Made by a program: the position numbers and the translations under genes. This document shows positions 1-5,420 of a stretch of DNA of 32,549 nucleotides, piece after piece. The notes beneath the pieces are model-generated. The model did no database searches, was not told the DNA's origin, and saw only the letters and a list, made by a program, of their open reading frames with translations. Positions within the stretch are counted from its first letter, which is position 1. The number at the start of each line of letters is the position of its first letter. This DNA is from Oscillospiraceae bacterium (GTDB taxonomy: Bacteria; Bacillota; Clostridia; Oscillospirales; UBA929): contig WRIZ01000013.1 of the NCBI GenBank assembly GCA_009782475.1, positions 1 through 32,549 of the forward strand, in the 5' to 3' direction.

Positions 1-2
1 GG

Positions 3-194
3 CGGCACCCTTTCGCACAGGCATATCAGCCCAAGGAGGTGAACTCCGACCTCTATCCGCTGCTTGCATTGTACCCCAATGCCACGGAGGTGGCAATCAG
101 AATACTGACTTTATTATACGAGGAGGTGAAAACATGGTTAAGCGAGTTTCCGTCCAAACAACGTCGCGCAAGGTCGGCAAGAGTATTGTTGTGA
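3..194 (+). CDS. C-terminal end of an unrecognised protein (5' partial)
   Basis: This frame is open from the left edge to a TGA at 192-194 and gives 63 residues with ordinary protein composition. It has a helical, leucine-rich stretch (ALYPNATEVAIRILTLLYEE) and a basic tail (KQRRARSARVLL). The start is outside the window, so the domain cannot be named. Its last 61 bases overlap, in another frame, the start of the small gene at 134. That could be translational coupling or mean that only one of the two is real. It is probably an element gene. Confidence 0.45.
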   Translation, partial: RHPFAQAYQPKEVNSDLYPLLALYPNATEVAIRILTLLYEEVKTWLSEFPSKQRRARSARVLL

Positions 195-256
195 CTACCC
201 GAACCACAGTAGGTAACGTCACACGTACACAGACCCGTACCATCCGCGCCCGTTAA
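134..256 (+). CDS. Small basic Thr/Arg-rich protein, 40 aa
   Basis: ATG at 134 follows a very strong ribosome site (AGGAGGTG, 121-128) at short spacing, the best evidence that this short frame is translated. The product has 40 residues, no acidic residue, many Thr, Arg and Val, and alternating beta-type stretches such as VGKSIVVTTRTTVGNVT. I do not recognise the family. The strong charge would suit nucleic-acid binding, but that is inference. The same frame is open back to the left edge, though the ribosome site favours 134 as the start. Confidence 0.55.
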   Translation: MVKRVSVQTTSRKVGKSIVVTTRTTVGNVTRTQTRTIRAR

Positions 257-263
257 TTAGGAG

Positions 264-290
264 GGGTGTCGTTCTCGGCACCCATTTATT
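264..290 (+). terminator. Possible weak terminator after the small basic gene
   Basis: GGGTGTC (264-270) pairs with GGCACCC (277-283), including one G-T pair, around a 6-base loop, and is followed by ATTTATT. The stem is short and the T run broken, so termination would be weak. Confidence 0.35.
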
Positions 291-305
291 GCGTTGGTTT
301 CTCTC

Positions 306-464
306 TTACAGTGGCATTTTTTTGCTATTAAATTCAATGGAACCGATAATATGTCTTAGTTCTTCTCTCGTTATCTTCATCTCCTTTAGAATTCCTAATA
401 TCCCTGCCGCCAAATTATTTAGTTCTTCGGCATCTCTTTTTTCCACCGTTTTCACTAATCGCAT
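306..464 (-). CDS. Small helical protein, 52 aa, or the second half of a frameshifted gene
   Basis: ATG at 464 (reverse strand) opens 52 codons ending at TAA 306-308. The product is charged and helical (EKRDAEELNNLAAGILGILK, then MKITREELRHIIGS), far more protein-like than the opposite-strand reading. It has no clear ribosome site. It overlaps the 39-codon frame at 415-534 by 50 bases. One skipped base in the A run at 438-443 would join the two into one 75-residue protein, so this may be the tail of a single frameshifted gene. Function unknown. It lies in the leftward transcript started near 627. Confidence 0.45.
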   Translation of the reverse strand: MRLVKTVEKRDAEELNNLAAGILGILKEMKITREELRHIIGSIEFNSKKMPL

Positions 465-534
465 AATTCATCAGACCATCTTCTGTGATGGGCTCACCTC
501 CAATTCGCAGACGGTTCTTAATTCGTTCCCACAT
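415..534 (-). CDS. Small protein, 39 aa, possibly the first half of a frameshifted gene
   Basis: ATG at 534 on the reverse strand has a purine-rich ribosome site (GGAGGGGGGAGG) just upstream and a strong operator-overlapped promoter about 90 bases before it. The frame begins MWERIKNRLRIGGEPITEDG and ends early, after a basic run, in an A-rich tract where a +1 shift would continue into the frame at 306-464. I do not recognise the family. The good start signals and poor end suggest a frameshift mutation, an assembly error or true overlapping frames. Confidence 0.45.
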   Translation of the reverse strand: MWERIKNRLRIGGEPITEDGLMNYAISENGGKKRCRRTK

Positions 535-630
535 TTTTCCTCCCCCCCTCCTTCCTTCGTGTTTTTCGTGGTTCATATGTTGCATTGTGTCCGCGCTTGT
601 GGTATTGTGTAGTCGTGTGGTTCATGTGTG

Positions 631-645
631 CTAAGTATAGCTTAG
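631..645. promoter_or_regulatory. Operator copy 1 (CTAAG-N5-CTTAG)
   Basis: CTAAG (631-635) and CTTAG (641-645) are perfect inverted half-sites separated by 5 bases. The same half-sites and spacing occur at 2752-2766 in front of the repressor gene at 2784, which is the likely binding protein. Confidence 0.65.
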
Positions 646-663
646 TCACCCTTAGTTTGTCAA
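634..663 (-). promoter_or_regulatory. Leftward promoter with operator over its -10
   Basis: On the reverse strand TTGACA (658-663), an 18-base spacer and TATACT (634-639) form a near-consensus vegetative promoter. Its -10 lies inside the CTAAG-N5-CTTAG operator at 631-645. It would start transcription near 627 toward the small minus-strand frames. The layout matches the promoter at 2744-2773. Confidence 0.7.
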
Positions 664-685
664 GCATGACACTAAGTATTATTTA
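657..685 (+). promoter_or_regulatory. Weak rightward promoter sharing the -35 region
   Basis: TTGTCA (657-662), a 17-base spacer and TATTTA (680-685) could drive the rightward genes from 749. The -35 overlaps that of the leftward promoter on the other strand. The -10 lies inside the second operator copy (672-686). Matches to consensus are only moderate. Confidence 0.35.
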
Positions 686-686
686 G
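672..686. promoter_or_regulatory. Operator copy 2 (CTAAG-N5-TTTAG)
   Basis: CTAAG (672-676) and TTTAG (682-686) match copy 1 with one changed base and the same 5-base spacing. The site covers the candidate -10 of the rightward promoter. Confidence 0.55.
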
Positions 687-748
687 CATTTCTGCTAACT
701 GCACAAATAATCACCCTGCATATTGTGCAAGGTGAACAATAAAGTTGG

Positions 749-1378
749 TTGCATATGGAATTTCTTGATACATTAGCTAATATTGCATCGGTCATTATTG
801 CGGCAGTAGCTTTATACATATCATGGCAGATCGGCAGGGTACAAAAGCCAAGAATTAAGATAGCTCCTGTGACTTGCAGATGTTTCTGTTGTCCAAAAGA
901 AGATAGCTATGTTGCTATTGTAATGATGGTTGTTCATAATTTATCTCAATGCGATTTTCAGCTTAGGCATGTATCCCTTGAACCTAAAAGGCCATTTAAT
1001 TGGTTGATTAAAATTCTACCTAAAAAATTAACCCTTCAAATGCGCCTACCAAGAAATATTCTATACACCCAAGTTTCTCCCAATCCATTAAAAATAAATT
1101 ATGAAGTTGATGGTAATATGTGGGATATTGTTCCGGAATCATCGTATGCAGATGGAGTTAATCTTAAAAAATGGACATCTAATACATTCGTTTTTTCATT
1201 CATACGGAATCGTGAACCTCATGTTTATTATCAGTCTCTCAACCCAAAGTTTATTTTATCAATTACATATGGCGCAAAGACAGTTCGTAAAACAATATCT
1301 ATGGAAAAATGTGATTCTATAAGTTTTGAATATCCTGATATTAAAATAACACACCCGGCGGGTGGCAGGAGCGAATGA
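749..1378 (+). CDS. Membrane-anchored protein of unknown function, 209 aa
   Basis: Near the N-terminus a single hydrophobic segment (about residues 9-26, ANIASVIIAAVALYISW) is followed by basic residues (VQKPRIKI), as in a protein anchored at the N-terminus with a cytoplasmic body. A Cys cluster (CRCFCC, about residues 43-48) stands out. The rest looks like a beta-rich soluble domain. Start is uncertain: TTG at 749 or ATG at 755; the nearest ribosome site (AAGGTG, 729-734) fits TTG better. Base use is AT-rich compared with the chromosomal genes to the right. It is first in a run of small rightward genes (749-2267). I do not recognise the family; it may be cargo of the mobile element. Confidence 0.6.
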   Translation: MHMEFLDTLANIASVIIAAVALYISWQIGRVQKPRIKIAPVTCRCFCCPKEDSYVAIVMMVVHNLSQCDFQLRHVSLEPKRPFNWLIKILPKKLTLQMRLPRNILYTQVSPNPLKINYEVDGNMWDIVPESSYADGVNLKKWTSNTFVFSFIRNREPHVYYQSLNPKFILSITYGAKTVRKTISMEKCDSISFEYPDIKITHPAGGRSE

Positions 1379-1384
1379 AAGGAG
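1351..1384 (+). repeat. Hairpin plus ribosome-site unit, copy 1
   Basis: CACCC (1352-1356) and GGGTG (1360-1364) pair across GGC. The following text, GGTGGCAGGAGCGAATGAAAGGAG, split by the hairpin arm, resembles copy 2 at 1670-1704 base for base in most places. It overlaps the end of the 749 gene and supplies the ribosome site (AAAGGAG, 1378-1384) of the next gene. Confidence 0.6.
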
Positions 1385-1394
1385 ATTCTACATA

Positions 1395-1667
1395 ATGCTT
1401 TCTTCCGATGCAAAAATTCTTCTTGGTTTGATTTACGACGAATATTGCAATATGGAACCAAACTCCGCTGGTTATATGGGAGATGGTGATAGTATTCACG
1501 AAAAATTTGTTCCAAAATGGAAAAGGCAATATGTTCATGGGTTGTGTCTTGAACTTGGAGTAGGCAATTATTATCTTTCTGTTTTTAGAGCTGACGGCAA
1601 TAATGCTTATAGCGTTAATATTTCTCCTGCAAATGTTGAGCATATTAAATCTTTCCTCGGCAAATAA
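1395..1667 (+). CDS. Hypothetical protein, 90 aa
   Basis: ATG 1395 is chosen because AAAGGAG (1378-1384) lies 10 bases upstream; a longer reading from GTG 1362 would begin inside the repeat unit. The 90-residue product starts MLSSDAKILLGLIYDEYCNM and has no membrane segment or familiar motif. Aromatic residues are common (YVHGLCLELGVGNYYLSVF). It sits 16 bases after the 749 gene and is followed by the second hairpin/ribosome-site unit, so the three small genes are probably one transcript. Function unknown. Confidence 0.6.
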   Translation: MLSSDAKILLGLIYDEYCNMEPNSAGYMGDGDSIHEKFVPKWKRQYVHGLCLELGVGNYYLSVFRADGNNAYSVNISPANVEHIKSFLGK

Positions 1668-1669
1668 AA

Positions 1670-1707
1670 CACCCCCGCCGGGTGGCGGGGGTGAATGAGA
1701 GGAGAGT
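1670..1707 (+). repeat. Hairpin plus ribosome-site unit, copy 2
   Basis: CACCCCCGCC (1670-1679) and GGCGGGGGTG (1684-1693) form a perfect 10-base stem with loop GGGT. It is followed by AATGAGAGGAGAG, which gives the ribosome site of the gene at 1711. There is no T run, so it is not an ordinary terminator. It resembles copy 1 at 1351-1384. Confidence 0.7.
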
Positions 1708-1710
1708 AAC

Positions 1711-1959
1711 ATGGAAAAGCCTTTTGATGATTTTTTGAAGTCCTTTACTCCAGAAGAGATAAAAGCAGAGCTTTCATTTTTGAACGCTGACGTTTTGAAG
1801 AACAATAGAGAAAACAACAAGCACCTGTCAGTAGAAGAGCAGCACATTTCCATGGCCATTGATGTGGCGTCGAACCTTTCCTTGACATTTTTGGGTTGGT
1901 ATCATAATTGGCTTCACGATCTTCCCGAGGAAGACGAAACTGCGCAAAGCACTGTCTGA
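1711..1959 (+). CDS. Hypothetical acidic protein, 82 aa
   Basis: ATG 1711 has GAGAGGAGAG directly upstream at good spacing. The 82-residue product begins MEKPFDDFLKSFTPEEIKAE, is mostly helical and acidic, and has no membrane segment or recognised motif. A short aromatic patch (FLGWYHNWLHDLP) lies near the C-terminus. Third in the small-gene run, it is separated from its predecessor only by the hairpin unit. It may be a small regulator or an accessory protein of the element; this is inference. Confidence 0.6.
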   Translation: MEKPFDDFLKSFTPEEIKAELSFLNADVLKNNRENNKHLSVEEQHISMAIDVASNLSLTFLGWYHNWLHDLPEEDETAQSTV

Positions 1960-2021
1960 TAATCCTTTTCTCTTTCATGTGGGTTATTCCTCCTCTGTAA
2001 ATTTGAAAGGATGATATTTCA

Positions 2022-2267
2022 ATGATCAGGTTTCATTTCGTATGTGATACTAAGCATGGCTGCGGTACGCATTTTGACTTTGACAGCACATGGGCCATAA
2101 ATCTTGAAACCTTAGCCTGTCCATCGTGTAAACGGCCTGTTCCGCCGGATGTACTTAACAGCATTAAAGTGATCGCCAAAGAAGATATATGGCTTACAGG
2201 CGATGAATCACTTGGGCGCGAATTTGACGTTACTCTGATGATTCCTCCCGTGAAGAAACGTCGATGA
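2022..2267 (+). CDS. Small zinc-ribbon-like protein, 81 aa
   Basis: ATG 2022 follows GAAAGGATG. The product holds a Cys pattern that could bind zinc: C8 and C14 in CDTKHGC, then CPSC (residues 33-36). The ribbon is followed by a short beta region and a basic end (PPVKKRR). Its 3' end overlaps the 3' end of the opposite-strand gene at 2230-2703 by 38 bases. Function unknown; the basic tail and metal site would suit nucleic-acid contact, which is inference. Confidence 0.6.
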   Translation: MIRFHFVCDTKHGCGTHFDFDSTWAINLETLACPSCKRPVPPDVLNSIKVIAKEDIWLTGDESLGREFDVTLMIPPVKKRR

Positions 2268-2703
2268 CTTCATTTGTCTCTTCGTCAACCACTTCCCACT
2301 GATCTCCTATAAAGTGGTCAATAGATAAAATAGTCCCCGGACAACCTCTTTGTCGAATGCCTCCTCCGACAGCTTTGGCGGCTTTCGCGGCGTCAATAAT
2401 GTTCATATAGTTTTTTTGCTTTCCTTTACACTCAGCAATAATTATTTGATTTTTTTCTTTTTCGTACAGTCTTTTTATTTTACCTATAAAATTTAAGTTT
2501 ATCTCTCTTCTTTCGCATTTCCAACCGTAGTCCCTTTCAATTATTATAATCCTCTCTTCTAACTCCTCGTATGTGTGACATCCTTTTTTTAGGATACCAA
2601 GTACCTTCTTTAATTCTTCTGTTATTTCATTTACGGAACGTTCCCCTATTTGGTAGCACTTTTGAAATATTTCTCCTATTTCATAGTAAATCTTTATATC
2701 CAT
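2230..2703 (-). CDS. Hypothetical protein, 157 aa, under repressor control
   Basis: ATG 2703 (reverse) has AAGGAGG about 9 bases upstream and a consensus promoter (2744-2773) carrying the repressor operator. Residues 1-100 are charged and helical (YEELEERIIIIERDYGW, EEKNQIII-like stretches). The C-terminal third (DAAKAAKAVGGGIRQRGCPG, then WEVVDEETNEVID) is different in character. No membrane segment is seen and the family is not recognised. It diverges from the repressor gene, so it is the most directly repressor-linked gene in the element and could be a module partner or an element function such as excision control. It overlaps the gene at 2022-2267 by 38 bases, tail to tail. Confidence 0.6.
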   Translation of the reverse strand: MDIKIYYEIGEIFQKCYQIGERSVNEITEELKKVLGILKKGCHTYEELEERIIIIERDYGWKCERREINLNFIGKIKRLYEKEKNQIIIAECKGKQKNYMNIIDAAKAAKAVGGGIRQRGCPGTILSIDHFIGDQWEVVDEETNEVIDVSSREESSE

Positions 2704-2743
2704 GTGGTTCAGTCCTCCTTATTATTTTGTGGTTCCTATGGAT

Positions 2744-2773
2744 ATTATAAGCTAAGCAATGCTTAGCTGTCAA
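2744..2773 (-). promoter_or_regulatory. Consensus leftward promoter with operator in its spacer
   Basis: On the reverse strand TTGACA (2768-2773), 18 bases and TATAAT (2744-2749) are both perfect matches. The palindrome 2750-2768 fills the spacer, so a bound repressor would block it. It drives the gene at 2230-2703. The complement also offers TATTAT (2743-2748) as a -10 for the rightward repressor gene, with only a poor -35 (TTATTA, 2719-2724). Confidence 0.8.
2750..2768. promoter_or_regulatory. Operator copy 3 (perfect 8-base inverted repeat)
   Basis: AGCTAAGC (2750-2757) and GCTTAGCT (2761-2768) are perfect inverted repeats around AAT, with the core CTAAG-N5-CTTAG. It lies 15 bases before the start of the repressor gene, so autoregulation is likely. 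Confidence 0.75.
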
Positions 2774-2783
2774 GGAGGTATTT

Positions 2784-3158
2784 ATGTTCTACGAACGCTT
2801 AAAAGCTGCTTGTGTAGAGAAAGGAACGACCCCCTCAGCAATGGCAAAATCTCACGGCATAACCACGGCTAACACAGGCCCATGGAAACATGGAAAGACA
2901 CCCAGCGTTGATATTCTCGTCAAATTCGCAACATCTCTTGAAGTTTCCACCGATTACCTCCTCGGCCTGACGGACTCCCCCTCCCGCTCGGTTGTGTCGG
3001 ATGCTTCCCTGACCGAAGAGGAGGCGCGGATCATTGAACTGTACCGCTCGACTGCGCCGGAGGTTAAGGGGGCGGTCAAGACCATGCTGGAAACATACGA
3101 CTGGGTTATGAAGAAGGCAGCGGAGATCAACGGAGACAAGAAAGAAAGCCCATCTTGA
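2784..3158 (+). CDS. XRE/Cro-cI family helix-turn-helix repressor, 124 aa
   Basis: Residues 1-60 form the usual HTH_3 fold: YERLKAACVEKGTTPSAMAK, then a recognition-helix region (TTANTGPWKHGKTPSVDIL) and the closing LEVSTDYLLGLTD that marks this family. The rest is helical (LTEEEARIIELYRS) and probably dimerises. ATG 2784 has AAGGAGG (2772-2778) before it. The perfect palindrome at 2750-2768 touches its promoter region, and related sites lie at 631-645 and 672-686. It is therefore the likely switch for the element's leftward promoters and for itself. The end of the gene overlaps its terminator stem. Confidence 0.9.
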   Translation: MFYERLKAACVEKGTTPSAMAKSHGITTANTGPWKHGKTPSVDILVKFATSLEVSTDYLLGLTDSPSRSVVSDASLTEEEARIIELYRSTAPEVKGAVKTMLETYDWVMKKAAEINGDKKESPS

Positions 3159-3175
3159 ACGGCGGGCTTTCTTTT
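3141..3175 (+). terminator. Intrinsic terminator of the repressor gene
   Basis: AAAGAAAGCCC (3141-3151) pairs perfectly with GGGCTTTCTTT (3164-3174) around a 12-base loop and runs into T-rich sequence. The left arm overlaps the last codons of the repressor gene. Confidence 0.85.
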
Positions 3176-3223
3176 ATGGTTCATATGTGGTATAATGTGA
3201 CAAACATATGAGCGGGTGATGAT

Positions 3224-4690
3224 ATGGTGGCGGCGATGTATTTACGCAAGTCCCGAGCGGAGGAGAACGAATCGGTCGATGCTACCCTTTCCCGTCATAA
3301 GGATGAACTCACGCGGTACGCGGCGGCAAATGGTGTCACCGTTTCCGCTGTTTATGAGGAGATCGCCAGCGGCGACAGCCTCTATTTGCGTCCGCAAATG
3401 CTCCGCCTTTTGGACGATCTTGGCAAGTATGACGCTATTCTCTGCATAGATATAGACCGCCTCGGGCGCGGCGCGATGCGGGATCAGGGCATTATTTTTG
3501 AAGCTATCCGCGACGCCGGGGTTTTGGTCATAACCCCCGGTAAGACATACGATATGACAAACGATATGGATGATTCGATCATTGGATTTAAGGCATTGTT
3601 TGCCCGTGAGGAATACAAAATGATCCGCGGGCGGCTTCAAAGGGGATTAAGAAAGTCCGCTGAAGAGGGATGCTATCTGCCCGGAGCACCATTCGGATAC
3701 CAAAAGATACGCATTGAAAAGAAACCTACACTTGTTATCGACGAGCGCGAAGCCGAAGGCGTCCGCCTGATATTTGATCTCTATATCGAGGGAAAAGGCT
3801 GCCCTTCCATATCGGAGACGCTTTACACAGCCGGGTACCGTCCGCGCCGAGGGGAAAGGTTTAGTAAAAGAGCCATTAACATTATCATCCGTAATCCTGT
3901 TTATCTTGGAAAAGTGGTTTGGAATCAGCATACATTCATCCGACCCAAGCGTCACGGCGATAAACACGTCAAGCACATGAATCCCCATGAAAAATGGATT
4001 GTCACGGATGGCCTTCACGACGCTATCATCAGCCAAGAGGTTTTTGATGAAGCAAACAAACGTCTTCGCGGTCGTTATCAACCTCCATATTGGAAGCCCA
4101 ATCATTTATCAAACCCGCTCGCTGGTATCCTATTTTGCGCGGAGTGCGGCCGCTCTATGTTGAGGGTTCCCCATTCCGATATAACCAAGCCAAATATTGT
4201 CTGCCCTACTTCCGGGTGCTGCATGGCCAGTAATCAGGATGTTGTTGAGGAAGTCTTTTACTCAACACTCACGTCCATGTTGGAGGTTATGACGGCTTCG
4301 GATTATCAAGGCCGTCTATCGGCCACTCGTGACGGTGTTTCTAAAAATATAAAAGAAGAGCTTTCCCGATTGAATGTGCAGCTGAGTAAAATCCACGAAG
4401 CATATGAGCATGGCGTTTATGATGCTGACACATTTCTTTCACGGCGCGATGAGATCAATGGACGCATTCAGAACGCGCATGAGGCGTTGTCCGATGTTGT
4501 ACGCGAGCCTGATATGGAAACGGTCATTCCTCGGCTTTCGGATGTGCTTGCGCGATACTGGGATGGAACGCCATATGAGCGGAATCAGATCATTAAGTCT
4601 GCCGTTTCCCGCTGTGTGTACCGCAAGCCGAAAGGCAGCGGACGGAATACGCTTCCGGTTATAGAGATCGTTCAATGGCGAGAGTTATAA
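3224..4690 (+). CDS. Large serine recombinase (integrase), 488 aa
   Basis: It cuts and rejoins DNA between attachment sites to insert or excise the element. The N-terminal resolvase domain (about residues 1-145) has the nucleophile Ser10 in YLRKSR and the conserved IDIDRLGRG and REEYKMIRGR stretches. The recombinase domain follows (about 155-265, GAPFGYQ to NPVYLGKVVWNQ). A zinc ribbon (CAEC, then CPTSGCC, about 305-335) comes next, and a helical, coiled-coil-like region (about 370-430) before the basic C-terminus. Length fits the family. ATG 3224 follows GAGCGGGTGATG. It is the last gene before the element's apparent edge, pointing out of it. No small directionality factor is identified next to it. 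Confidence 0.95.
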   Translation: MVAAMYLRKSRAEENESVDATLSRHKDELTRYAAANGVTVSAVYEEIASGDSLYLRPQMLRLLDDLGKYDAILCIDIDRLGRGAMRDQGIIFEAIRDAGVLVITPGKTYDMTNDMDDSIIGFKALFAREEYKMIRGRLQRGLRKSAEEGCYLPGAPFGYQKIRIEKKPTLVIDEREAEGVRLIFDLYIEGKGCPSISETLYTAGYRPRRGERFSKRAINIIIRNPVYLGKVVWNQHTFIRPKRHGDKHVKHMNPHEKWIVTDGLHDAIISQEVFDEANKRLRGRYQPPYWKPNHLSNPLAGILFCAECGRSMLRVPHSDITKPNIVCPTSGCCMASNQDVVEEVFYSTLTSMLEVMTASDYQGRLSATRDGVSKNIKEELSRLNVQLSKIHEAYEHGVYDADTFLSRRDEINGRIQNAHEALSDVVREPDMETVIPRLSDVLARYWDGTPYERNQIIKSAVSRCVYRKPKGSGRNTLPVIEIVQWREL

Positions 4691-4725
4691 ATATTATAAT
4701 GTGTATCATGAGAACTGCCCTAAGG
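4691..4725. other. Inferred right attachment junction
   Basis: This is the space between the recombinase stop and the cut-off end of the gene at 4706-5338. That gene reads GQFS and then stops at once in AT-rich sequence (TGA TAC ACA on the reverse strand) resembling the element side. No second copy of the site is in the window, so the core bases cannot be fixed. Confidence 0.5.
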
Positions 4726-5338
4726 TGCAGTATACACGTTTTTCTCCGCCTTCCAAGACCAAGTCGCCGTCAAAATAATCGATCACAGCATCGGGAACCT
4801 CGTGCAGGCCGCATCCGTAAACAGCTTGCTGTTCATGGCATTCGGTCATTTTGATGTTCAGGCAGATAGGATCGACCGCTTCGATGACTGCCGTCGGCAG
4901 ATGGGATTTGGCCGCGCCGCAGAAGGCTTCATTGCTGGAGAAGATTTTCGCGTTGCCTTCGCTGCCGAACAGGATAACGCGTTTGTCAAACACCGCAAGC
5001 CCGGTGACTTCGCACGGACGCCCCGCGCCGGTGTTGACTTCCACCGTTACGCTGTAGAAATACCGAACGTCTACCGAATAGAATCCGCGATTGAACGCCA
5101 CGCTCTCAACGTCAAGGCTGCACCAAATCAATTCGGCTCTGCGGCATTTTAAGCCAACGGCTCTGTCGATCGTATGCTGTCCATGCTCGGTAAAGTAAAT
5201 GCGCAAGTCCTCCAGGCAATCTTTATCCCGGCAGGCATCGTAAATCTTTTGTGTGTGGACGCAGACCGCTTCCTTGATGGATTGCTTATCTACGCCAACG
5301 GCGGCCGCCGCCGCGGGAATAAGTCCTTTTTCAGGCAT
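4706..5338 (-). pseudogene. Conserved clostridial protein of unknown function, truncated at its 3' end
   Basis: Residues such as KIYDACRDKDCLEDLRIYF, FNRGFYSVDVRYFYSVTVEV and VILFGSEGNAKIFSS recall a family widespread in Clostridia. From memory its members continue past a LGQFS/LGLFS motif with roughly 25-30 further residues ending in a Cys-containing tail. Here the protein stops at CTLGQFS after 210 residues, directly at the recombinase-bearing element. ATG 5338 has GGGAGG about 10 bases upstream, so the 5' end is normal. Function is not known to me. The loss looks small and the product might still fold. The missing 3' end should sit at the element's far left end. Confidence 0.65.
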
Positions 5339-5420
5339 AAATGATGTTCCTCCCTAATAGATATAGAGTTTATTCTCTATCATCATCATAGTAGGGACAT
5401 CGGTTTTTGTTACCGGTTGA

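Larger units (their letters stand above)
1..4710. mobile_element. Right-hand part of an integrated mobile element (left end outside window)
   Basis: The segment has short AT-rich genes of unknown function, a helix-turn-helix repressor with its operators, and a large serine recombinase as the last gene, about 15 bases before a gene that looks cut off. A recombinase facing out at one edge is the usual layout of serine-integrase elements. No capsid, tail, relaxase or conjugation gene is visible, so the type of element (prophage, integrative element or cargo island) cannot be decided. The boundary near 4710 is inferred from the shortened neighbour, not from a seen repeat. Confidence 0.75.

Noticed and set aside
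289-612. Plus-strand frame of 107 codons
   Set aside because: Composition is poor (Ser/Phe/Ile-rich) and the opposite strand has better frames with start signals and a promoter; it crosses the bases of those small genes.
1670-1693. Perfect stem as an intrinsic terminator
   Set aside because: No T run follows; a ribosome site does, so it is listed as a repeat unit.
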